Origin: Deltaproteobacteria bacterium
GTDB taxonomy: Bacteria; Desulfobacterota_B; Binatia; UBA9968
Length of the DNA: 18,949 nucleotides
Direction: 5' to 3'
Assembly (NCBI GenBank): GCA_005879255.1
Contig: VBKY01000014.1
Coordinates: 1 to 18,949, forward strand
Position 1 is the stretch's first letter. Each line of letters starts with the position of its first letter. The position numbers and the translations under genes were made by a program. Below the pieces are notes generated by a model. The model was not told where the DNA came from. It saw only the letters and a list, made by a program, of their open reading frames with translations, and did not search any database. Below, in pieces: positions 13,240 to 18,949 of the stretch.

Positions 13240-14190
13240 TCAAACCCCCTCCAACGCTGCAGCCTCCGGATGGAAAAACGTCATGTAATCGATCCGCATC
13301 GGCGATAGACCCTGCTCATGCGCATACTGGGTCATTGCTTCCAGCACGGTGCGGTTGTTCGCGATATTGTAGGCCCAATAATTTTCCCCCATCAGCGCGC
13401 GCTGCTCGGCGACAGCGGCAGCTATCCATGAGTAGGCAATAACCTGCGGGTCGGAGCCCTCGAGGCGGTCGAAGGCAACGTCGCGCGACCTGCGAAATGC
13501 TTTGAGCAGCGCCACCGGCGCTTGCGGATGGCGATCAACGAATTCCTGTTTCAGCGTGACGATGTGACTGGTCGGAAAAATGCCGGTTTTCCGAAAATAA
13601 TTTTGCTCCTCGCTTCGATAATCGCGAAACAACCGGCGCGTGCGTGGATCGCGCGCCGAGATCGAAGGCAATAAATTGGGGCCGATGACGGCGTCGAGCT
13701 TTCCTGCCAACAGCAAGTTATCCATCAACACATCGGCTTCGCCCGTCCCGTCGATTTTCTCGATGCGAATGCCTTCGGCCACGCCTTCTTTCTTCGCGCG
13801 CGCCGCCATCCAGTTGATACGGCGGAGATCGACACCATATAAATGCTGCAGTGCACCGCGCGCCCACACACCGGCGGTATTGTCCCACTGCATGATACCG
13901 ACGCGCCTTCCTTCCAGATCTTTCGCTGTCTCGATGCCCGCTTGACTGTTGACGAAAATATACGCCAAACGAAACTTCCGATTCGGAAACGCCGGAATGG
14001 AAATGTGCGGTAGCCCCTTCGCATAGGCGCGCACCCGCGCCGCGAAGCCGCAGTCCCAGGCATCGGCATCGTCTTCGTTGTCGACGAACTCCCAGTCGAA
14101 GCCTTCCATCTTTACCGTTCCGTCGGTAATAGGAATGTTGGTGTCGATCGTCGGCTCACGGAAATAAAAGCGCAGTTTGGCATTGGACAT
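13240..14190 (-). CDS. 4,5-dihydroxyphthalate decarboxylase-like (PBP2-fold) protein
   Basis: A 316-residue protein with no signal peptide. The opening (MSNAKLRFYF...PITDGTVKMEGFDWEFVD) and the later AGIETAKDLEGRRVGIMQWDNTAGVWARGALQHLYGVDL match the family that includes 4,5-dihydroxyphthalate decarboxylase and related periplasmic-binding-fold proteins. Members decarboxylate dihydroxyphthalate to protocatechuate, or bind small ligands; many paralogues in environmental genomes are uncharacterised. The ATG at 14190 is preceded by AAAGGAGGAAGC, a strong ribosome site, and the longer frame to 14238 is not needed. Lack of a signal argues for a cytoplasmic enzyme rather than an ABC binding protein. 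It diverges from the Fe-S gene at 14360. Family assignment is moderate; substrate is not known. Confidence 0.8.
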   Translation of the reverse strand: MSNAKLRFYFREPTIDTNIPITDGTVKMEGFDWEFVDNEDDADAWDCGFAARVRAYAKGLPHISIPAFPNRKFRLAYIFVNSQAGIETAKDLEGRRVGIMQWDNTAGVWARGALQHLYGVDLRRINWMAARAKKEGVAEGIRIEKIDGTGEADVLMDNLLLAGKLDAVIGPNLLPSISARDPRTRRLFRDYRSEEQNYFRKTGIFPTSHIVTLKQEFVDRHPQAPVALLKAFRRSRDVAFDRLEGSDPQVIAYSWIAAAVAEQRALMGENYWAYNIANNRTVLEAMTQYAHEQGLSPMRIDYMTFFHPEAAALEGV

Positions 14191-14220
14191 TTTGCTTCCT
14201 CCTTTCAGGCCACGCGGCAA

Positions 14221-14248
14221 CATATATCGTCCAACCACGAGAGTTCAA
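14221..14248 (-). promoter_or_regulatory. candidate promoter for the decarboxylase-like gene
   Basis: On the minus strand TTGAAC (14248-14243), a 16-base spacer, then TATATG (14226-14221). Start near 14214 would give a 24-base leader containing the AAAGGAGG ribosome site. Confidence 0.38.
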
Positions 14249-14359
14249 TTGGATTATCGTTTTTTAATGAACTTCTGATAGAACACTTGTTGACGGTCAC
14301 AAAACTTAAGTGATACACCAACCGCTGTTGGAATTTCTCCGACTCTGGAAAGGACGCGC

Positions 14360-15166
14360 ATGGCTATAAATCCCACCGAAACTCTGACGGCAGAATACGG
14401 CAATCTCGTTCCCACGGCGCGGCTCAGAGACGGCAAGCCGCGAAGCATTCTCTTCGATGCCACTAGGTGTATTGGCTGCCGCCACTGCGTGCAGGCGTGT
14501 AAAGACTGGAACGATCACGACCGCACGAGTCTTTATCAGCTCTCCAGCACCAACTGGATCACCATGGAACCGCCGGTGCTCGAAGGCCTTTCACCGCTCT
14601 GGGCGCGCAATAGCTGCATGCATTGTTCTTTTCCGGCATGTGCCGCGGTTTGTCCGGTGGAAGCGATTACGAAATACGAAGAAGGCCCGGTGGTCATCAA
14701 CAAAGAGGCTTGCATCGGTTGCGAGTACTGCATCCATGCCTGTCCATGGGAGGTCATCACCAAGAACGACATCACCGGCAAAGCCAGCAAGTGCACCATG
14801 TGCAGCGATCGGATCAGCGAGGATAAGCAGCCTTTCTGCGTCCAGGCCTGCCCTGTGGACGCTCTCGACTTTGGTCTCTCCGAAGAAATTTCCGACAAAG
14901 CCAGAAAGCAGGCTGCCACCGTCGGCGGTTATGTCTACGGTGAAACGGAAGCCGGCGGCGGCAACGTCGTCTACGTGTTGAAAGAAAATAAAGAGAAATA
15001 TGGCGTGCGCAACATCGGCGCGGAGAAATTTGCCAAACACAAAATCCCTCTCGGCCTCATGCTCAAAGACCTGTTCACGCCGCGCTGCGGCATCCCGGGG
15101 AAATTGCGCGCCTTGTATTTAGCGATTATTCACCCGAGGCGGCTTATCTATCGGTATTTTTCATGA
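14360..15166 (+). CDS. four-cluster [4Fe-4S] electron-transfer subunit (DmsB/HybA/AorA-like)
   Basis: A 268-residue iron-sulfur protein with sixteen clustered cysteines for four [4Fe-4S] centres. They lie in CIGCRHCVQAC, CMHCSFPACAAVCP, CIGCEYCIHACP, and CTMCSDRI with a later FCVQACP. This is the pattern of the small subunits of molybdenum/tungsten oxidoreductases (DmsB, FdhB, HybA) and of the AorA partner of bacterial aldehyde oxidoreductases. It passes electrons between a catalytic subunit and a quinone- or ferredoxin-linked acceptor. There is no transmembrane helix and no signal peptide. The ATG at 14360 follows GGAAAGGA. An aldehyde:ferredoxin oxidoreductase lies downstream on the same strand at 17184, the most likely catalytic partner, though two other genes stand between (inference). 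Confidence 0.9.
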   Translation: MAINPTETLTAEYGNLVPTARLRDGKPRSILFDATRCIGCRHCVQACKDWNDHDRTSLYQLSSTNWITMEPPVLEGLSPLWARNSCMHCSFPACAAVCPVEAITKYEEGPVVINKEACIGCEYCIHACPWEVITKNDITGKASKCTMCSDRISEDKQPFCVQACPVDALDFGLSEEISDKARKQAATVGGYVYGETEAGGGNVVYVLKENKEKYGVRNIGAEKFAKHKIPLGLMLKDLFTPRCGIPGKLRALYLAIIHPRRLIYRYFS

Positions 15167-15231
15167 GGTAAATGATAGGACATTACTCTTACCGAATAAT
15201 TCAAAAGAGTACTGTGAGCGCCCGTATTGTT

Positions 15232-15315
15232 CCTTCTCCCCTCGCGGGAGAAGGTTAGGATGAGGGGTGATCCGCTAATCACCCTCACCTCTATCCTCTC
15301 CCGTCAAGGTAGAGG
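15232..15315. repeat. symmetric double-hairpin intergenic element (CTTCTCCC family)
   Basis: CCTTCTCCC-CTCGC-GGGAGAAGG (15232-15254) is a 9-base stem. GATGAGGGGTGAT then pairs across CCGCTA with ATCACCCTCACC, and the right end closes with CCTCT/AGAGG (15295-15315). The whole is a large imperfect inverted repeat with a hairpin at each end, like a REPIN but of different sequence from the GTAGGGGC family. It lies between the Fe-S and NitT-type binding-protein genes. Confidence 0.6.
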
Positions 15316-15339
15316 AAGTTAAGATCTGAAATACCGCCG

Positions 15340-16329
15340 ATGAAAATATTGCAAGGCACGATCCTTATTTTGCTCGCAGTCGTATTTGCTCAAGGAGCTC
15401 ACGCCCAAAAAATCCGCACTGCCATTCCGCAAGCCAACTTAAATTATCTGTCCATCTACGTCGCCGACGCCAAGGGCTTCTTCAAAGACGAAGGCCTCGA
15501 TAACGAAACCGTGGTCATTTCAGGACCGCTTTCAATCGCAGCGCTGCTGAGCGGCGACGTGGATTACAGCGGCGCGGGCGGCAGCGGCATGCGGGCGGCG
15601 CTCAAAGGCGCTCCCGTCAAGGGCATCATGTTCCAGGCTGACAAAGTGACTTTTTATCTCGTTGTCGATCCGAGCATCAAAAGCGCGGCGGATCTAAAAG
15701 GCAAGAAGATCGCCATCGGCACCCCGGGTGATACTCAAGATCGGATCATGACGATGTTTGCCGAGCGCGGCGGCGTTGCGGCTCGCGAGATCATCCGGAT
15801 TTCAACGGGGGCAGACACCAGCACCCGGGTGATGGCGGTTAAATCGGGCGCCGCACAGGCCACCACGGTGGATCCCGGCGGGCTTGTCTTCGCGCAGAAA
15901 GAAGGGCTTATCTCGCTCGGTTTTCTCGGCGATCTCTTTCCCATGCCGTTCCAAGGCTTCGTTACCACCGAGAGAAAAATCCGCGAGAATTCGGCGCAAA
16001 TCAAACGCTGGCTCAAAGGAGCCATTCGCGGTGTGATGTTCGTGCGAGATCGGCCGGAAGAAGCTGTGGACCTCGGCATAAAAAAACTCCAGCTCGGCAG
16101 CGCGACTCGTTCGATGATCCTCGAAGGCGTGAAAAATTATGTGCGTGCGTTGTCTCCGGGCGTGCCCGGCCTGCCAACCGCCGAGGGGATCAAGAATTTT
16201 CTTGAGTACGACATCAAAATTCCCATGCAGATCAAGGAAGACATCCCGCCGGAGCGCTTGCTGAGTTTGCAATTTGTCGAAGAAGTAAAAAAAGACCTGG
16301 AAGCCGCACAAAGGAGAACGCCACGATGA
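15340..16329 (+). CDS. NitT/TauT-type (NMT1-like) ABC solute-binding protein
   Basis: A 329-residue periplasmic binding protein. Signal peptide MKILQGTILILLAVVFAQGAHAQ is followed by the NMT1/THI5-like opening IRTAIPQANLNYLSIYVADAKGFFKDEGLDNETVVISG. Then come ALLSGDVDYSGAGGSG (the ligand loop region) and SAADLKGKKIAIGTPGDTQDR (domain 2 entry). These proteins deliver nitrate, sulfonates, riboflavin- or pyrimidine-like compounds or aromatic acids to a NitT/TauT ABC permease, or act in sensing. No permease or ATPase is in the window. Its last four bases overlap the ATG of the class II aldolase gene (ATGA at 16326), so the two are translationally coupled, which links the ligand to that enzyme's pathway. 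No ribosome site lies close to the ATG at 15340. Confidence 0.88.
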   Translation: MKILQGTILILLAVVFAQGAHAQKIRTAIPQANLNYLSIYVADAKGFFKDEGLDNETVVISGPLSIAALLSGDVDYSGAGGSGMRAALKGAPVKGIMFQADKVTFYLVVDPSIKSAADLKGKKIAIGTPGDTQDRIMTMFAERGGVAAREIIRISTGADTSTRVMAVKSGAAQATTVDPGGLVFAQKEGLISLGFLGDLFPMPFQGFVTTERKIRENSAQIKRWLKGAIRGVMFVRDRPEEAVDLGIKKLQLGSATRSMILEGVKNYVRALSPGVPGLPTAEGIKNFLEYDIKIPMQIKEDIPPERLLSLQFVEEVKKDLEAAQRRTPR

Positions 16330-17054
16330 CTTCAGAAAAAGATTTGCGCGAACAACTCGCCACCTGCACGCGGATTTTTGCCATGCAGGGCATGATCGGA
16401 CTTTTCGGCCACGTCAGCGTGTTTCAACCGGAGACGAAAACCGTTTTCATCACCCCGGGCATGGGTTCGGACAAAGGAAGTCTGCGCCCGGAAGATATGG
16501 TGCCGACGGATCTCGACGGCAAGCCGCTCGCAGGAACAGAAGGGCCGCCGGTGGAATGGCCGATTCACACGGCGCTGCACGGCGCCCGTGCCGACGCCCT
16601 CGCCGTCGCGCACCTGCACACGCCTAACGCGACACTCTTCGCGATTGCGAAACGCCGGTTTCAGCCTGTCACCCTGCAAGGGGCCATCTTCAGCGACGGC
16701 GTGCCGCTCTACCCCGAGGCGCAACTCATCACGAATCCACAACGCGGCAACGCTCTGATGAAGGTGATTAGCGACAAGCGCGCCGCCTTACTGCGCGGCC
16801 ACGGCATCGTCGTCGTCGGGCAGAATCTTCAGGAAGTTCTTTATAGCGCTCTGGTATTGGAAGACGACACCAAGAAAACTTTACAAGCGGCAACGCTCGG
16901 CGAAGTCGGCACGATCAGCCCGGGAGAGTGCCGCAGCTTTGGCGCGGAAATCGCGCTCGAGCGCCGCGCTCAAAGAGCCTGGAATTATTTCTGCAGTCTG
17001 GAAGCTCGCTGGGATCGCCAACCAGCGACTGGCAGGAGCGAATTATTTCCGTAG
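16326..17054 (+). CDS. class II aldolase/adducin family protein (aldolase or aromatic decarboxylase)
   Basis: A 242-residue class II aldolase-fold enzyme. Metal-binding residues are visible: His96 and His98 (AHLHTPNA) and His159 (LLRGHG). Glu77 (PPVEWPIHTALH) is the catalytic acid position of L-fuculose-phosphate aldolase relatives. The family also contains decarboxylases of aromatic ring-cleavage products and 3,4-dihydroxyphthalate, besides sugar-phosphate aldolases and MtnB dehydratase. The upstream PBP2-type decarboxylase-like gene and coupled binding protein make an aromatic-acid decarboxylase plausible, but not shown. The ATG at 16326 has AAAGGAG nine bases upstream and overlaps the previous stop. 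A repeat-rich 129-base spacer separates it from the aldehyde oxidoreductase. Confidence 0.88.
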   Translation: MTSEKDLREQLATCTRIFAMQGMIGLFGHVSVFQPETKTVFITPGMGSDKGSLRPEDMVPTDLDGKPLAGTEGPPVEWPIHTALHGARADALAVAHLHTPNATLFAIAKRRFQPVTLQGAIFSDGVPLYPEAQLITNPQRGNALMKVISDKRAALLRGHGIVVVGQNLQEVLYSALVLEDDTKKTLQAATLGEVGTISPGECRSFGAEIALERRAQRAWNYFCSLEARWDRQPATGRSELFP

Positions 17055-17086
17055 ACCGGAAAAATACGGTTCCATCGGATTAATAC

Positions 17087-17160
17087 GGTTCCAATAGTTC
17101 CAAACGTTCCAGGCGTTCCAAACGTTTTGAACCACTGAAACTATTGGAACGATTGGAACC
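17087..17160. repeat. GTTCCAA-type iterated inverted repeat
   Basis: GGTTCCAATAGTT leads into three 9-base tandem units (GTTCCAAAC, GTTCCAGGC, GTTCCAAAC at 17097-17123). The right side carries the complement, ACTATTGGAACGATTGGAACC. A further GGTTCCAT copy sits just upstream. It fills the spacer between the aldolase and aldehyde oxidoreductase genes and parallels the TTCAA repeat at 2598-2678. Confidence 0.6.
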
Positions 17161-17183
17161 ATTGCCGCACTAGAGGCATAACG

Positions 17184-18949
17184 ATGGCAAATACCAACTC
17201 TGATTACTCAAACTTTTTCCCGGCTCCGCGTAAAACGCGCCTCCCCGGCGGCTATATGGGCAAGATGCTGCGGGTTGATTTGAGCACAGGAAAGTTCACC
17301 GACTTGAATATTCCCGAGGAGCCGCTGCTGCGGAAGTATTGGGGCGGACAGCTCATGGCGGAATTTATTCTGCTCAATGAATTGCCACTCGGCATCGATC
17401 CGTACGATCCGGAGAACGTCATCGTCGGCATGACCGGTCCGGTCACCGGCACTGGTTTTACTCCGGGTGGTACGAAGACATGCTTTGTCTATCTCAGCCC
17501 AGCGACCCGCTATACCCTGGGACGGGCCGCCACCAGCGGCTACTTTGGCTCGTCGCTGAAATCCGCCGGCTACGATGGCGTGATCATCAGTGGCGCGGCA
17601 GCAAAGCCTTCCTATCTCTATGTCGGCGAAGACAAGGTTGAACTCCGCGACGCAAGCAAAGTGTGGGGCAAAGGCGTGCGCGCAACCGAAGATCTGCTGC
17701 GCACCGAATCCGGCCACCAGGACGCGCGCGTCGGCGCTATCGGTCCGGCCGGCGAACACCTCATTCGAGCGGCGATGTTCGTCAACGACTACAATCATAC
17801 CGCGGCGCATGGCTTGGGCGCGGTGATGGGCTCGAAAAAATTGAAGGCCATCGTCGTCTGGGGCACCAAGCGTCCCCGGGTCGCGCGCAAGAATGACCTG
17901 ATCGACGCCGGTCTGCGCTGGCGCAAGGCGCTACAGCCGCGCGTGTACACTCCCGCCCAAAAGAAAAAAAGCGTCGGCCATGGCGACTCGTGGGGCGCGA
18001 TTACGAAGTTGAATTGGCGCAGTACCATCATCACCGACGAGGCCAAAGGCTATGACCAGAACCATGTCGTACTGCGTCCCTGTTTTCAGTGCCCGCGCAT
18101 GTGTCCCTGGGACGTCGAGATCGGCGAGGGTCGGCACAAAGGAAAAATCGGCCACTTCAACGCCGGCAGTGAATGGCAGGACACTTTTTACAACTTGGGC
18201 TTCAAGGGCAACGATGTCCTTTATCTTTCCGAGCGCATCAATGATCTCGGCATCGAATGCAGCCACTACGCATGCGGCGCCGGCCTGGCATTCGAAGCCT
18301 GGGAAAAAGGCGTGCTCGGCCCTGACCGCACCGATGGTTTGCAATTGGAATGGGGCAACTTGGAAGCGGCGGAAACTCTGCTCGAGCGCTGCGCGCGGCG
18401 CGAAACCTGGCTCGGCAACATTCTCGCCGACGGGCCGAAAGAGCTTGCAGAAACTCTCGGCGGCGAGGCCAAGAACTGGGTCGTCCACACCAAAGGCGGC
18501 ACGCCGGCGCAACATGAGTGGCGTCCGCTGTTGAGCCAGATGCTGCGCGAATTGGTCGCCAGCGGCGGCATGAAACCGCAGGGCGCCGGCGGCGCGGAAC
18601 CGCCGCCGGACCTTGCCTATCGCGAGCAATGGGGTCCACTCGATATGCAAAAGCCCGAGGGCTGGACGCACTCCCATACGCTTACGGAAAAGTTCCGCCA
18701 GGCCTGCGGCATCATGGGCGCGTGCTGGTTTGCGCTGAATGATAAGATGCCCGATGGTTTGAACAGCATGGTCGACTCATTGAACGCGACCACCGGCTGG
18801 GACGTGAGTCTCGACGAGATGCTCGACGCGGGCCATCGCGCGATGATTTTGCAGAGTGTGTTCGGCACCCAGCGCGGCTGGATCGCAGATCATGATTGGC
18901 AGGATGTCGGGCCGCGTTTCTTAGAGCCCATTCCCGACGGCAAGTACAA
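17184..18949 (+). CDS. aldehyde:ferredoxin oxidoreductase family tungsten enzyme (3' end missing)
   Basis: 589 residues are visible; the frame runs off the right edge. The N-terminal domain has YMGKMLRVDLSTGKFTD, KYWGGQLMAEFIL and the pterin-contacting ATSGYFGSSLKSAGYDGVIISG. The [4Fe-4S] cysteines are Cys300-x2-Cys303-x3-Cys307 (RPCFQCPRMC) and Cys514 (IMGACWFALND). Glu330 in AGSEWQDTFYNLGF fits the proton-donating glutamate of Pyrococcus AOR. The expected KG-E-P-x-x-D-P-R segment is replaced by KGGTPAQHEWRP. The family oxidises aldehydes to acids with ferredoxin at a W-bispterin centre; BamB-type benzoyl-CoA reductases also belong here. The four-cluster Fe-S gene at 14360 may be its electron partner. 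The ATG at 17184 follows GAGG. Family is certain, substrate open. Confidence 0.93.
   Translation, partial: MANTNSDYSNFFPAPRKTRLPGGYMGKMLRVDLSTGKFTDLNIPEEPLLRKYWGGQLMAEFILLNELPLGIDPYDPENVIVGMTGPVTGTGFTPGGTKTCFVYLSPATRYTLGRAATSGYFGSSLKSAGYDGVIISGAAAKPSYLYVGEDKVELRDASKVWGKGVRATEDLLRTESGHQDARVGAIGPAGEHLIRAAMFVNDYNHTAAHGLGAVMGSKKLKAIVVWGTKRPRVARKNDLIDAGLRWRKALQPRVYTPAQKKKSVGHGDSWGAITKLNWRSTIITDEAKGYDQNHVVLRPCFQCPRMCPWDVEIGEGRHKGKIGHFNAGSEWQDTFYNLGFKGNDVLYLSERINDLGIECSHYACGAGLAFEAWEKGVLGPDRTDGLQLEWGNLEAAETLLERCARRETWLGNILADGPKELAETLGGEAKNWVVHTKGGTPAQHEWRPLLSQMLRELVASGGMKPQGAGGAEPPPDLAYREQWGPLDMQKPEGWTHSHTLTEKFRQACGIMGACWFALNDKMPDGLNSMVDSLNATTGWDVSLDEMLDAGHRAMILQSVFGTQRGWIADHDWQDVGPRFLEPIPDGKY

Noticed and set aside
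17097..17123. CRISPR-like direct repeats
   Set aside because: Units are only 9 bases with no spacers, and they are part of an inverted repeat; no cas genes are present.
17208..17810. 200-codon minus-strand ORF opposite the AOR gene, and another at 17931-18677
   Set aside because: Both are antisense to a protein with intact AOR motifs and show no recognisable domains.

Overview
The window looks like a chromosomal piece of an uncultured, moderately GC-rich Gram-negative bacterium. Evidence: export-type signal peptides on periplasmic binding proteins, one Tat signal, a bacterial acyl desaturase, a tungsten-type aldehyde oxidoreductase, and intergenic gaps filled with short palindromic repeats. 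The mix of NHL propeller, orphan solute-binding proteins, 3-hydroxyanthranilate-dioxygenase-like and dihydroxyphthalate-decarboxylase-like proteins is reminiscent of deltaproteobacterial/Binatia, Rokubacteria/Methylomirabilota or Tectomicrobia metagenome bins. That placement is inference from gene content only.

Layout. (1) 1-1309, minus strand: a GlpE-like rhodanese followed by an NHL-repeat/amidating-lyase-like propeller that leaves the left edge. (2) 1429-4266: an MFS transporter (+), a convergent cysteine hydrolase (-), and a cupin dioxygenase of the 3-hydroxyanthranilate 3,4-dioxygenase type (+). (3) 4324-7452, plus strand: a tight run of a ferritin-like protein, a TPM-domain membrane protein, a Tat-exported aldo/keto reductase and a VOC/glyoxalase protein. 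The first three are joined by 4-base stop/start overlaps. (4) 7594-8168, minus: a two-ACT-domain protein, preceded by a possible 47-codon basic ORF and a good sigma70-like promoter. (5) 8457-11351, plus: an acyl desaturase, a stand-alone cyclic-nucleotide-binding protein and a PqqD-like/M50 membrane protein whose HExxH motif is HTLIH. (6) 11385-14190, minus: a dihydroxyphthalate-decarboxylase-like binding-fold protein, a REP-associated (RAYT) tyrosine transposase with its palindromes, and a family-1-type solute-binding protein. (7) 14360-18949, plus: a four-cluster Fe-S subunit, a NitT/TauT-type binding protein, a class II aldolase/decarboxylase and an aldehyde:ferredoxin oxidoreductase that leaves the right edge.

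Most striking points: the RAYT gene carries its own GTAGGGGC...GCCCCTAC palindrome translated in frame inside the protein and again at its C-terminus, with free copies nearby. The desaturase/cNMP/M50-like set looks like a membrane-lipid module built around a protease that has lost its catalytic glutamate. Several genes have a promoter -10 only 6-10 bases before the ATG and no Shine-Dalgarno, suggesting leaderless transcripts. At least four distinct intergenic repeat families occur. No tRNA, rRNA, CRISPR array or complete insertion sequence with defined ends was seen.
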